Of a DNA stretch of 18,699 nt, positions 7,866-15,193 are shown piece after piece. The position numbers and the translations under genes are program-made. The DNA comes from Galactobacter sp. Lineage in GTDB: Bacteria; Actinomycetota; Actinomycetes; Actinomycetales; Micrococcaceae. Position 1 is the stretch's first letter. Every line of letters begins with the position of its first letter. The stretch is from contig JALAHE010000163.1 in NCBI GenBank assembly GCA_022712075.1, positions 1-18,699 of the forward strand, written 5' to 3'. The notes under the pieces are model-generated. The model had not been told where the DNA came from, searched no databases, and worked only from the letters and a program-made list of their open reading frames with translations.

Positions 7866-8903
7866 TCACAGGAGCGGCTCGGTGTCGCCCCACGCCCCGG
7901 GAGCCCCGTCGGGGGCCGCGAGGCCGAGGTGACGCCACGAGGCGGCCGTCGCGACGCGGCCGCGAGGGGTGCGCCCCAGCAGGCCCTCGCGCACCAGGCA
8001 GGGCTCGGCGACCTCCTCCACCGTCTCGGCCTCCTCCCCCACGGCGATCGCCAGGGTCGAGAGGCCAACGGGCCCGCCGCCGAACTTCTGGCACAGGGCG
8101 GTCAGCACGGCGCGGTCGAGCCGGTCGAGGCCGCGCGCGTCCACCTCGTACATGTCCAGGGCCGCCCCGGCCGCCTTGGCGTCGATGGTGTGCTGCCCGT
8201 GGACGAGCGCCCAGTCGCGCACGCGGCGCAGCAGGCGGTTGGCGATGCGCGGGGTCCCGCGCGAGCGCGAGGCGATCTGGGCGAAGCCTGCCTGCGTGAC
8301 CGTGAGGTCAAGCATGACGGCGGAGCGGCGCAGCACCAGCTCCAGCTCGTCTTGCGAGTAGAACTCGAGGTGCCCCGTGAAGCCGAAGCGGTCGCGCAGC
8401 GGCGCGGGCAGCAGGCCGGCGCGGGTCGTCGCGCCGACCAGCGTGAAGGGCGGCAGCTCCAGCGGGATCGCCGTGGCGCCGGCGCCCTTGCCCACCACGA
8501 TGTCGACCCGGAAGTCCTCCATGGCGAGGTAGAGCATTTCCTCGGCGGGGCGGGAGAGGCGGTGGATCTCGTCGAGGAAGAGCACCTCCCCCTCGGTGAG
8601 CGAGGACAGGATGGCGGCGAGGTCGCCGGCGTTCTGGATGGCCGGGCCGGAGGAGATGCGCAGCGGCGCCTGCATCTCGCTCGCGACGATCATGGCGAGG
8701 GTGGTCTTGCCGAGGCCTGGGGGGCCGGAGAGCAGCACGTGGTCGGCCACGCGTCCGCGCAGCTTCGAGGCCTCCAGCACGAGCGAGAGCTGCTGCCGAA
8801 CGCGCGGCTGCCCCACGAACTCGTCGAGGTTCTTGGGGCGCATGGCCGCCTCGAGGGCGCGCTCCTCCGGTTCCTGCCCGGAGGAGGTCAGCGACTCGCT
8901 CAT
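7866..8903 (-). CDS. ruvB: Holliday junction branch migration helicase RuvB
   Basis: 345 residues, normal for the family. RuvB is the AAA+ hexameric motor that drives branch migration of Holliday junctions held by RuvA. Seen: the N-terminal RPKNLDEFVGQ (22-32); Walker A GPPGLGKTT (60-68); Walker B LFLDEIHRL (108-116); the sensor/beta-hairpin stretch PPFTLVGATTRAGLLPAPLRDRFG with its arginine finger; and a C-terminal winged helix (GGGPVGLSTLAIAVGEE... REGLLGRTPRGRVAT). The ATG start at 8903 shares one base with the ruvA stop (TGATG on the minus strand), so the two are translationally coupled. Confidence 0.98.
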   Translation of the reverse strand: MSESLTSSGQEPEERALEAAMRPKNLDEFVGQPRVRQQLSLVLEASKLRGRVADHVLLSGPPGLGKTTLAMIVASEMQAPLRISSGPAIQNAGDLAAILSSLTEGEVLFLDEIHRLSRPAEEMLYLAMEDFRVDIVVGKGAGATAIPLELPPFTLVGATTRAGLLPAPLRDRFGFTGHLEFYSQDELELVLRRSAVMLDLTVTQAGFAQIASRSRGTPRIANRLLRRVRDWALVHGQHTIDAKAAGAALDMYEVDARGLDRLDRAVLTALCQKFGGGPVGLSTLAIAVGEEAETVEEVAEPCLVREGLLGRTPRGRVATAASWRHLGLAAPDGAPGAWGDTEPLL

Positions 8904-9532
8904 CAGCGGCCGGCCTTGACGCCGACGCCGCGGCCGATGCCGGCCAGCACGGAGCGCAGGAGCACGGGCACGGAGGCCTGCTCAAGGAAGGGATCGTCCT
9001 TGAGGGCCGCGTCGAGCGCCTTGCCTGCGTCCTTCTCGCTCCAGCCGAGGCCAACAAGCGCCTCGAGCACCTGGGCGGTGCGGGCGTCCTGCGCGCTTGG
9101 TGCGGCGGTGGTGACGGCGGGAAGCTCGCCCGTGGGGTGCAGCTTGCCCTTGAGCTCGAGCACGATGCGCTGGGCGCCCTTGGGGCCGATGCCCGGAACC
9201 TGCGTGAACGCCTTGGTGTCCTCGTTGGCCGCGGCCACGGCGATCGACTCAGGCGCGTGGACGGCAAGGATCGCGAGGGCCAGGCGCGGGCCGATGCCCT
9301 GCACCGAGACGAGAATCTCGAAGGTCTCGCGGTCCCGCGGCGTGTCGAAGCCGAAGAGGGTCATGGAGTCCTCGCGCACCACGAGCGCGGTGTACGCCGT
9401 GGCCGGCTCGCCCTCACGCCACCCGGCCAGCGCGCGCGGCGTGGAGTGCACCAGGTAGCCCACGCCTCCCACGTCGAGGACGAGCGAGTTGAGCTGGGTG
9501 GAGGCGACCGTCCCGGTCAATTGAGCGATCAT
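8903..9532 (-). CDS. ruvA: Holliday junction DNA-binding protein RuvA
   Basis: 209 residues from ATG 9532, chosen because MIAQLTG is the family N-terminus and GGGAAGGG lies just upstream. The frame continues open to 9910, but that part is antisense-like Arg/Pro-rich sequence overlapping ruvC. RuvA tetramers bind the four-way junction and load RuvB. An OB fold spans about 1-62 (ending MTLFGFDT). Two helix-hairpin-helix motifs follow: SVQGIGPRLAL (76-86) and VPGIGPKGAQRI (112-123). The C-terminal RuvB-binding domain III is about 160-209 (LEALVGLGWSEKDAGKAL). It lies 151 nt from ruvC with a LexA-box-like site in between, and shares one base with ruvB. Confidence 0.98.
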   Translation of the reverse strand: MIAQLTGTVASTQLNSLVLDVGGVGYLVHSTPRALAGWREGEPATAYTALVVREDSMTLFGFDTPRDRETFEILVSVQGIGPRLALAILAVHAPESIAVAAANEDTKAFTQVPGIGPKGAQRIVLELKGKLHPTGELPAVTTAAPSAQDARTAQVLEALVGLGWSEKDAGKALDAALKDDPFLEQASVPVLLRSVLAGIGRGVGVKAGR

Positions 9533-9574
9533 GCTGCCCTTCCCTCTCGCGGGCCAGCTGCGCCCGCACGCGTG

Positions 9575-9590
9575 CCCGCCCGCTGGCGGG
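9575..9590 (-). other. Small hairpin in the ruvA leader
   Basis: CCCGCC (9575-9580) pairs with GGCGGG (9585-9590) around a 4-nt loop, between the LexA-like site and the ruvA ribosome binding site. Role unknown; it may simply reflect high GC. Confidence 0.3.
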
Positions 9591-9592
9591 AT

Positions 9593-9608
9593 TCGAAGAT
9601 CTCTTCGA
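9593..9608 (-). promoter_or_regulatory. Candidate LexA (SOS) box upstream of ruvA
   Basis: TCGAAGATCTCTTCGA: perfect 7-nt inverted arms (TCGAAGA/TCTTCGA) around a 2-nt centre. It matches the actinobacterial SOS-box pattern TCGAAC-N4-GTTCGA at five of six positions in each half. It lies 60 nt upstream of the ruvA ATG, immediately downstream of the TACGAT hexamer at 9611-9616, so a bound repressor would cover the expected transcription start. LexA control is known for ruv genes in related bacteria; that it acts here is inference. Confidence 0.55.
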
Positions 9609-9610
9609 TG

Positions 9611-9616
9611 ATCGTA
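9611..9616 (-). promoter_or_regulatory. Candidate -10 element for ruvAB
   Basis: TACGAT on the minus strand matches TAnnnT and is followed directly by the LexA-like site at 9593-9608. No good -35 is visible; the upstream DNA is GC palindromes (9630-9650). Confidence 0.4.
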
Positions 9617-9629
9617 GCCGGTACGGGGC

Positions 9630-9650
9630 GGGGCGCGCCCCAGGCGCGCC
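9630..9650 (-). other. GC-rich inverted repeat after ruvC
   Basis: GGGGCGCGCCCC (9630-9641) is itself a palindrome, and GGCGCGCC occurs at both 9632-9639 and 9643-9650, so the region can fold in more than one way. It lies downstream of the ruvC stop without a T tract. It could weaken read-through from ruvC to ruvA, but evidence is structural only. Confidence 0.35.
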
Positions 9651-9683
9651 ACGCGTCGTCGAGCGCCCTTCAACGCACGGGCC

Positions 9684-10313
9684 TTAGCGGCCGCGCTTGG
9701 CGAGCGCCCGGAGCCTGGCCTCCTCGGTCCGGCGGCCTCCGCCGGAGGCCTTGGCCTGGGCCTGGGCCCAGGCGCGCTGGGCGGGCGTGAGCCCGCCGGC
9801 GGTGCCCGACGACGCCGCGGCGAGCGAGCCGGGCGCCGCACCACGCCAGGCGTGGGCCAGGGCGATCGCGATGGCGTCCGCCGCATCCGCCGGCTTGGGC
9901 GGCTCGGCAAGCTTCAGGATCTTGGTCACCATGGCGGTGACCGTTGCCTTGTCGGCCTGTCCAGAACCCGTCACGGCGGCCTTGACCTCGGTGGGCGTGT
10001 GAAGGCCCACCGGGATGCCGCGACGCGCGGCGGCGGCCAGCACCACGCCCATGGCCTGGGCCGTGCCCATGACGTTTGAGACGTTGGTGTAGGTGAAGAC
10101 GCGTTCGATCGCGACGGCGTCCGGACGATGCCTGTCCAGCCACGCATCGATCGCGTCGGCAATGGCGAGGACCCGCCGGTCCAACGCAACAGTGGACGCC
10201 GTGCCCACCACGGTCACGTCAACGAGGGACGCCGACCGCGTGGGCTCGACGTCCACCGCCGAGAGGCCGCAGCGGGTGAGGCCGGGATCCACCCCGACCA
10301 CCCGCAGCGGCAT
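9684..10313 (-). CDS. ruvC: Holliday junction resolvase RuvC
   Basis: 209 residues. RuvC is the RNase H-like endonuclease that cuts Holliday junctions symmetrically after RuvAB branch migration. The four acidic catalytic residues are in place: D9 in VGVDPGLTRCG, E70 in VAIERVF, and D143/D146 in KPADAADAIAIALAH. The loop after E70 reads TYTNVSNVMGTAQ, where many RuvC proteins have xQHNVRTVMGTAQ; the variation is outside the catalytic set. Residues about 165-209 are an Ala/Arg/Lys-rich tail beyond the end of the roughly 173-residue E. coli enzyme; it is probably flexible and DNA-contacting (inference). The ATG at 10313 follows the yebC stop by 3 nt, with GAGGAC inside the end of yebC as ribosome binding site, so the pair is coupled. 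Confidence 0.97.
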   Translation of the reverse strand: MPLRVVGVDPGLTRCGLSAVDVEPTRSASLVDVTVVGTASTVALDRRVLAIADAIDAWLDRHRPDAVAIERVFTYTNVSNVMGTAQAMGVVLAAAARRGIPVGLHTPTEVKAAVTGSGQADKATVTAMVTKILKLAEPPKPADAADAIAIALAHAWRGAAPGSLAAASSGTAGGLTPAQRAWAQAQAKASGGGRRTEEARLRALAKRGR

Positions 10314-10316
10314 CGC

Positions 10317-11078
10317 TCAGTCCTCTTCGAGCTCGGCCAGGACCTCGGCCGAGATGTCGACGTTGGAGTACACGTTCTGCACGTCGTCCAACTCCTCGAG
10401 GGCCTCCTCGAGCTTGAAGAACTTGCGAGCGCCCTCGGCGTCCAGCTCGACCTTCATGGACGGCACGAACTCGACCTCATCGGTCTCGTACTCGATGCCT
10501 GCGGCGTCCAGGGCCTCGGCCACGGCGCGCAGATCGCTGGGCTCGGAGATGATGGAGAAGCTCTCGCCGTTGTCCACGACCTCCTCGGCGTCGGCGCCGG
10601 CCTCGAGGACGATCTCGAGGAGCGAATCCTCGGTGTTCTCGCCCTTGGGGAGCAGCACAACACCCTTGCGGGCGAAGAGGAACTGGACCGAGCCCGGATC
10701 GGCGATCGTGCCGCCGTTGCGGGTGATGGCCACGCGCGTCTCGGACGCGGCGCGGTTCTTGTTGTCGGTCAGGCACTCCACGAGAAGGGCGGAACCCTGC
10801 GGGCCGCGCGCCTCGTAGATGATCTCGGTGTAGTCGACGACCTCACCGGTCAGGCCGGCGCCGCGCTTGATGGCGCGATCGATGTTCGCGGCCGGAACCG
10901 AGTTCTTCTTGGCCTTGGACACGGCAAGCTCGAGGCCCGGGTTGCCGGCGATGTCGGCGCCGCCGGCGCGGGCGGCCACCTCGATCTTCTTGATGTACTG
11001 CGCGAAGGCCTTGGCACGCTTGGCGTCGATGGCCGCCTTCTTGTGCTTGGTAGTGGCCCATTTGGAGTGCCCGGACAT
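10317..11078 (-). CDS. yebC: YebC/PmpR family protein (TACO1-like)
   Basis: 253 residues from ATG 11078. The start is certain: MSGHSKWATTKHKKAAIDAKRAKAF is the family's invariant N-terminus, and AAGGAG lies 5-6 nt upstream. Longer in-frame sequence to 11279 is non-homologous. Conserved stretches VAARAGGADIAGNPGLELAVSKAK, the YEARGPQGSALLVECLTDNKNRAA segment and a strongly acidic C-terminus fit the three-domain YebC fold. Family members have been described as DNA-binding regulators and, more recently, as translation factors easing ribosome stalling at proline-rich stretches; which applies here cannot be told from sequence. It heads the yebC-ruvC unit, and TAGAAT on the minus strand (11203-11198) is a candidate -10. 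Confidence 0.96.
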   Translation of the reverse strand: MSGHSKWATTKHKKAAIDAKRAKAFAQYIKKIEVAARAGGADIAGNPGLELAVSKAKKNSVPAANIDRAIKRGAGLTGEVVDYTEIIYEARGPQGSALLVECLTDNKNRAASETRVAITRNGGTIADPGSVQFLFARKGVVLLPKGENTEDSLLEIVLEAGADAEEVVDNGESFSIISEPSDLRAVAEALDAAGIEYETDEVEFVPSMKVELDAEGARKFFKLEEALEELDDVQNVYSNVDISAEVLAELEED

Positions 11079-11197
11079 GTGGCTCCTTGTGTCTGAAGGT
11101 GGCAAGTTCTGCGCGTTGCGCACGAGGCCCTTCTCAAGTGCCGCGAACGCCTCACGGGCGCGGTCGCTTGGCTGAGCGTGCACAACGGATCCCGCCC

Positions 11198-11203
11198 ATT
11201 CTA
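11198..11203 (-). promoter_or_regulatory. Candidate -10 element for yebC-ruvC
   Basis: TAGAAT on the minus strand, about 120 nt upstream of the yebC ATG in the 184-nt divergent region (11079-11262). It is close to the TATAAT consensus but has no clear -35. No LexA-like box was seen in this region. Confidence 0.35.
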
Positions 11204-11262
11204 ACGTCCGGGCGCGCCTCGCCCCGCGCACGGCGCCCGGAAGGCGTGGCACGCTGGTGCCC

Positions 11263-13266
11263 ATGAGTCCGGTCTTCACCCACCCGAGCCCCCTCCCCTA
11301 CGAGCTGCCGCCCCTTGACACCATCACGGCGCAGGACCTGATCGACGGCGTCCGCTAGGGCATCGCCGAGCAGTTGGCGAACGTCGAGGCGATCGCGAAC
11401 AGTCAAGAACCGGCGAGCTTCGAGAACACCTTCGGCGTCCTGGAGCGCAGTGCCCCGATCCTGCGCCGCGCCATGGGCGCGGCGTGGAACATCATCCCCT
11501 CGCACGGCACGGCCGCGATGAAGGACGCGGAGCTGGTGATCTCGGAACTCGGCAGCGCCCACGACGACGTGCTGACGCTGCATCCGGGGCTCACGCGGAG
11601 GCTCGCCGAGGTGGACATTGCGGCCTTGAGCGGCGAGGAGGCGCGCCTGGCCGAGCAGACCCTCATCCGCCGGCGCCTGGCAGGCGCGGAGCTGGACGAG
11701 GCGGGCCGGGCCCGCCTGAGCGAGCTCAACGACCGCATCTCGGCCCTGAGCACGCGCTTTGGGCAGCGCGTGAGCGAGGACATGAACGACGCCGCGGTGC
11801 TGCTGAGTGCCGAGGAGGCCGCCGGGCTCTCCGTCTCGGCCCTGGCCTCCTCCGCCGCGGCCGCCGAGCGCGACGGCGTGGAGGGGCACCTGCTCACGCT
11901 CATCCTCCCGAGCGTGCAGCCGGCCCTCACCGAGTTGGGCGACAGTGCGAGCCGCGAGCGCCTGCACACTGCCTCCGTCTCCCGCGGCGACGCCTCGCCG
12001 GGCGGGACGCTAGCGCTGGCCGTGGAGATCTCGGCCCTGCGCGCCGAGCGCGCCCAGCTGCTTGGCTACCCGCACCACGCGGCGGCGACCCTCGCGACCC
12101 GCTCGGAAACCCGCCTCGAGCGGGTCGAGGAACTGCTCTCGCGGGCCGTGGCGCCGGCCGTCGCCAACGCGCGGGCGGAGGACGCGCGCATCGCCGAGGT
12201 GACGGGCACGCCCGTCAACGCGTGGGATCGCCCCGCAGGCCTCGACGCCGTCGCGGCCCGGGACTTCGGCGTGGACGCCGGGGCCCTGAAGGACTACTTC
12301 GAGCTCGAGCGCGTGCTGCACGAGGGCGTGTTCCGCGCCGCCGGCCTCGTCTACGGGCTGAGCTTCACGCCGCGCCCCGATCTGCCGGTGCACCACCCGG
12401 ACGCCCGCGTGTGGGAGGTCTTCGATGAGGACGGCACGGGGCTCGGGCTCTTCATCGGCGACTTCTTCGCCCGCCCGACCAAGCGCGGCGGCGCCTGGAT
12501 GAACTCGCTGCGCGATGGAGCCAGCGCCCTCGGCGAACGCCCCGTGGTGATGAACAACCTGAACATCCCCCAGCCGCCTGCGGGCGAGCCGGCGCTGTGC
12601 ACGCTGGACGAGGTCAACACCCTCTTCCACGAGTTTGGCCACGCCCTGCACGGACTCTTCTCCGCCGCCGCCTACCCGTCCTTGGCCGGCACGGCGATCC
12701 CCACCGACATCGTTGAATTCCCGAGCCAGGTCAACGAGATGTGGGCCAGGCATCCGCAGGTGCTCCCCCACTACGCCAAGCACTGGCGCACGGGCGAGGC
12801 CCTGCCGGCCGCGGCGCTCGAGGCGCTGGCGGCCGCCGCGCAGTGGGGCGAGGGTTTCAGCACCACCGAGTACCTGGGTGCCTCCCTGCTGGACTTGGCG
12901 TGGCACACCCTGGCGCCCGGCGAGCGGGTCGAGGATCCGCTCGCCTTCGAGGACGCGGCCCTGCGCGCCCACGGCTTCGACCCGGAGGCGATCGCGCCGC
13001 GCTACCGCAGCGGCTACTTCCAGCACATCTTCGAGTCCGGGTATTCGGCCGGGTACTACTCGTACTTCTGGGCCGAGGTGCTGGACGCCGACACGGTGGC
13101 CTGGTTCGAGGAGCAGCCGGACGTGCGGGCGGCCGGCCAGCGCTTCCGCGAGGAGTTCCTCTCGCGCGGCAATACGCGCGACACGCTCGAGTCCTTCCGC
13201 GCCTACCGCGGCCGGGATGCGGATCCGGCGTTCCTGCTGCGCCGTCGGGGCCTGATCCAGGGCTGA
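11263..13266 (+). pseudogene. M3 family oligopeptidase (Dcp-type), interrupted by in-frame TAG at codon 32
   Basis: From ATG 11263 the frame reads MSPVFTHPSPLPYELPPLD, the usual N-terminus of actinobacterial M3 peptidyl-dipeptidases. It meets TAG at 11356-11358, then continues in the same frame with GIAEQLANVEAIA to the TGA at 13266, for 667 codons in all, the normal length. The zinc site is intact: HEFGH at residues 456-460 and the third ligand E485 (DIVEFPSQVNEMW). The C-terminal substrate-binding stretch SGYSAGYYSYFWAEVLDADT is also conserved. These enzymes are cytosolic metallopeptidases that trim short peptides. A single CAG-to-TAG change would explain the stop. A shorter product could start at TTG 11374 (630 aa) or ATG 11473, but neither has a good ribosome binding site and the N-terminal helices would be lost. 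Hence it is probably a recent pseudogene, or else a sequencing error. It is divergent from yebC and convergent with pdxT. Confidence 0.8.
11356..11358 (+). other. Premature in-frame stop codon (TAG) in the M3 peptidase gene
   Basis: The codons run CGC TAG GGC within an otherwise unbroken, homologous reading frame. TAG is also the normal stop of secD, pdxT, the HIT gene and the 1356-2039 gene in this window, so general reassignment of TAG is unlikely. Confidence 0.85.
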
Positions 13267-13283
13267 CCCAGCCCCCAAGCAAC

Positions 13284-13339
13284 ATCGGAGTGGGTTCGGT
13301 ACGTTTTCTCGCGAAAAACCGTACCGAACCCACTCCGAT
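13284..13339. terminator. Very long hairpin between convergent genes, likely bidirectional terminator
   Basis: A perfect 20-bp stem (13284-13303 with 13320-13339, arm ATCGGAGTGGGTTCGGTACG), then, past a 2-nt bulge, TTTTC (13304-13308) with GAAAA (13313-13317), closed by a 4-nt loop. It starts 17 nt after the peptidase stop and ends 15 nt before the end of pdxT on the other strand, so it can stop both transcripts. Its base composition (runs of T and A, TTCGGTACG) differs from the GC-only terminators nearby. Confidence 0.8.
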
Positions 13340-13354
13340 TCTGGTGGTGGGCCA

Positions 13355-14047
13355 CTAGGCCGGGCGGCCCGCCGCTCGCCGACCTGCCGCAGCGGCGAGC
13401 CACGCGTGCAGCGCCGTCTCCCCAGCCGATTCCGGGTGGAACGACGTCGCGACGAGATTCCCCTGCGCCACGGCGACGGGGTGCCCGTCCACGGTGGCCA
13501 GAACGCTCACGCCCTCGCCCACCTCCTCGATGCGGGGCGCGCGGATGAACACGGCACGCACGCTCGAGGGCCCGGGCAGCGATTCACCCCAGGCGGCCAG
13601 CTCCAGGTCCTGCTCGAAGCTGTCAACCTGTCGCCCGAAGGCGTTGCGGCGCACGGTGACATTGAGTCCGCCGATGCTCTCCTGCTCCTGACCGCGCACC
13701 ACGGCCGGGTCGGCGATGGTGTCGGAGAGCAGGATCATGCCGGCGCACGTGCCGAGGACGGGCAGGCCGTCACCGATCGCCGCGCGCAGCGGCTCCATGA
13801 GCTCGAAGACCCGCAGCAGGTGGGCAATGGCGGTGGACTCCCCGCCGGGCAGGATGAGCCCGTCGACCGAGGCCAGCTCGTTCGCCCGGCGCACCGGGAC
13901 AGGAACGGCGCCCACGGCGCGCAGGGCTTCGACGTGCTCGCGCACATCGCCCTGGAGGGCGAGCACGCCCACCCGCACGCCGTCGCCGGGGCCTTCGGCA
14001 CCCAGCGTTCCGTGCAGGCGGGCCGCCTCGGTGGAGAGGGTGCTCAC
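13355..14047 (-). CDS. pdxT: Pyridoxal 5'-phosphate synthase glutaminase subunit PdxT
   Basis: 230 residues from the GTG at 14047, whose GTGA overlaps the pdxS stop by 4 nt (coupled translation). The conserved core begins only at residue 24 (VRVGVLALQGDVREH), so a later start at an internal GTG is possible; the first 23 residues are extra. PdxT releases ammonia from glutamine and feeds it to PdxS. Class I glutaminase triad: C101 in LGTCAGMILL, with H204 and E206 in TSFHPES. Also seen: GLILPGGESTAI (63-74), ESIGGLNVTVRRNAFGRQ (123-140) and FIRAPRI (167-173). It ends close to the long hairpin at 13284-13339. Confidence 0.96.
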   Translation of the reverse strand: MSTLSTEAARLHGTLGAEGPGDGVRVGVLALQGDVREHVEALRAVGAVPVPVRRANELASVDGLILPGGESTAIAHLLRVFELMEPLRAAIGDGLPVLGTCAGMILLSDTIADPAVVRGQEQESIGGLNVTVRRNAFGRQVDSFEQDLELAAWGESLPGPSSVRAVFIRAPRIEEVGEGVSVLATVDGHPVAVAQGNLVATSFHPESAGETALHAWLAAAAGRRAAGRPA

Positions 14048-14958
14048 CAGCCGCGCTCGGCGAGGCGGTGCGGCACCGGGATGTCGGTGACGTTGATGCC
14101 GACCATGGCCTCGCCCAGGCCGCGCGAGACCTCGGCGACCACGGACGGATCGTCGTGGAAGGTCGTGGCCTTCACGATGGCCGCCGCGCGCTGGGCCGGG
14201 TTGCCGGACTTGAAGATGCCGGAGCCAACGAACACGCCCTGGGCGCCGAGCTGCATCATCATGGCGGCGTCGGCCGGGGTCGCGATGCCGCCGGCCGTGA
14301 AGAGCACCACCGGCAGCTCGCCCGTGCGGGCCACCTCGGCCACGAGCTCGTAGGGGGCCTGCAGCTCCTTGGCGGCGACGTAGAGCTCGTCGGGGGCCAG
14401 CGAGGTCAGGCGGGCGATCTCGGCGCGGATGGTGCGCATGTGGGTCACGGCGTTGGACACATCGCCCGTGCCGGCCTCGCCCTTGGAGCGGATCATGCCG
14501 GCGCCCTCGGTGATGCGGCGCAGGGCCTCGCCCAGGTTGGTGGCGCCGCACACGAACGGCACGGTGAACTCGTGCTTGTCGATGTGGTTGGCGTAGTCGG
14601 CCGGCGAGAGCACCTCGGACTCGTCGATGTAGTCGACGCCGAGGGACTCGAGGACGCGGGCCTCCATGAAGTGGCCGATGCGGGCCTTGGCCATGACCGG
14701 AATGGACACGGCCTCGATGATGCCGTCGATCATGTCCGGATCGGACATGCGGGAGACGCCGCCCTGCGCGCGGATGTCGGCGGGAACGCGCTCGAGCGCC
14801 ATGACGGCCACGGCGCCGGCGTCCTCGGCGATGCGGGCCTGCTCCGGGGTCACCACGTCCATGATGACGCCGCCCTTGAGCATGCGGGCCATGTCGCGCT
14901 TAACGCGCGGGCCGCCCGTGCTCTGCTCGGGCTGGGGGGTGGTGGGCTGCTCGGCCAT
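14044..14958 (-). CDS. pdxS: Pyridoxal 5'-phosphate synthase lyase subunit PdxS
   Basis: 304 residues from ATG 14958, preceded by CAGGAG at a good distance. PdxS condenses ribose 5-phosphate, glyceraldehyde 3-phosphate and ammonia into pyridoxal 5'-phosphate, as a dodecamer of TIM barrels. Key residues: D34 (GGVIMDVV), the imine-forming lysine K91 (VMAKARIGH) and the second lysine K159 (IRSKGEAGTGD). The phosphate-binding loop GVFVGSGIF is also seen. The C-terminus VPHRLAERGW is complete. It is transcribed with pdxT. No MocR-type PdxR regulator gene is adjacent, and the 235-nt upstream region (14959-15193) holds terminator hairpins and only a weak -10 (TAGCGT). Confidence 0.98.
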   Translation of the reverse strand: MAEQPTTPQPEQSTGGPRVKRDMARMLKGGVIMDVVTPEQARIAEDAGAVAVMALERVPADIRAQGGVSRMSDPDMIDGIIEAVSIPVMAKARIGHFMEARVLESLGVDYIDESEVLSPADYANHIDKHEFTVPFVCGATNLGEALRRITEGAGMIRSKGEAGTGDVSNAVTHMRTIRAEIARLTSLAPDELYVAAKELQAPYELVAEVARTGELPVVLFTAGGIATPADAAMMMQLGAQGVFVGSGIFKSGNPAQRAAAIVKATTFHDDPSVVAEVSRGLGEAMVGINVTDIPVPHRLAERGW

Positions 14959-15104
14959 GATGCTCCTGCTTCGCGGTTCGGTGGGGTTGAACACGAGCAA
15001 CGCTAGGGACGGTGCACAACCCCCTCCCAAGGGTGCGCTTCACATATGACGTCCCACCGGGCCCCCAAACTTGACACGGGCACCGCGCCGGGCCACCAAC
15101 GCGA

Positions 15105-15143
15105 CGACGGCCCCCTCCCACGTGTTGTGGGAGGGGGCCGTCG
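15105..15143 (-). terminator. Strong hairpin terminator between pgsA and pdxS
   Basis: Perfect 16-bp stem: CGACGGCCCCCTCCCA (15105-15120) with TGGGAGGGGGCCGTCG (15128-15143), plus one inner C-G pair, around a short loop. It lies about 50 nt after the pgsA stop. It likely ends the thrS-HIT-pgsA transcript and insulates pdxST. It has little T tract, as is usual in this GC range. Confidence 0.75.
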
Positions 15144-15155
15144 CGATCAACCACA

Positions 15156-15171
15156 CGCCCGACGTCGGGCG
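15156..15171. other. 16-bp perfect palindrome downstream of pgsA
   Basis: CGCCCGACGTCGGGCG, without spacer. It lies between the pgsA stop and the terminator at 15105-15143. It also forms part of the 19-bp direct repeat at 15160-15178. It could be a protein-binding site or an additional terminator stem. Confidence 0.4.
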
Positions 15172-15178
15172 CCTGGCT
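15160..15178. repeat. Direct repeat copy 1, 3' side of the thrS operon
   Basis: CGACGTCGGGCGCCTGGCT matches 18615-18633 at 18 of 19 positions, in the same orientation, 3.4 kb apart. Both copies are intergenic and flank the thrS-HIT-pgsA operon. Confidence 0.45.
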
Positions 15179-15193
15179 TGGGAGCCGAAAGGT

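Noticed and set aside
9533..9910. N-terminal extension of ruvA up to 9910
   Set aside because: Overlaps ruvC, has Arg/Pro-rich nonsense composition, and MIAQLTG with its own ribosome binding site is the clear start.
11079..11279. N-terminal extension of yebC up to 11279
   Set aside because: MSGHSKW is the invariant start and has AAGGAG upstream; the extension would also overlap the start of the divergent peptidase gene.
11356..11358. TAG recoding or programmed read-through in the M3 peptidase
   Set aside because: TAG ends several intact genes in this window, there is no nearby recoding structure or suppressor evidence, and M3 peptidases have no known special residue at this position.
14048..14551. 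N-terminal extension of pdxT over pdxS
   Set aside because: It is pdxS read in another frame; the GTGA overlap gives a natural PdxT start.
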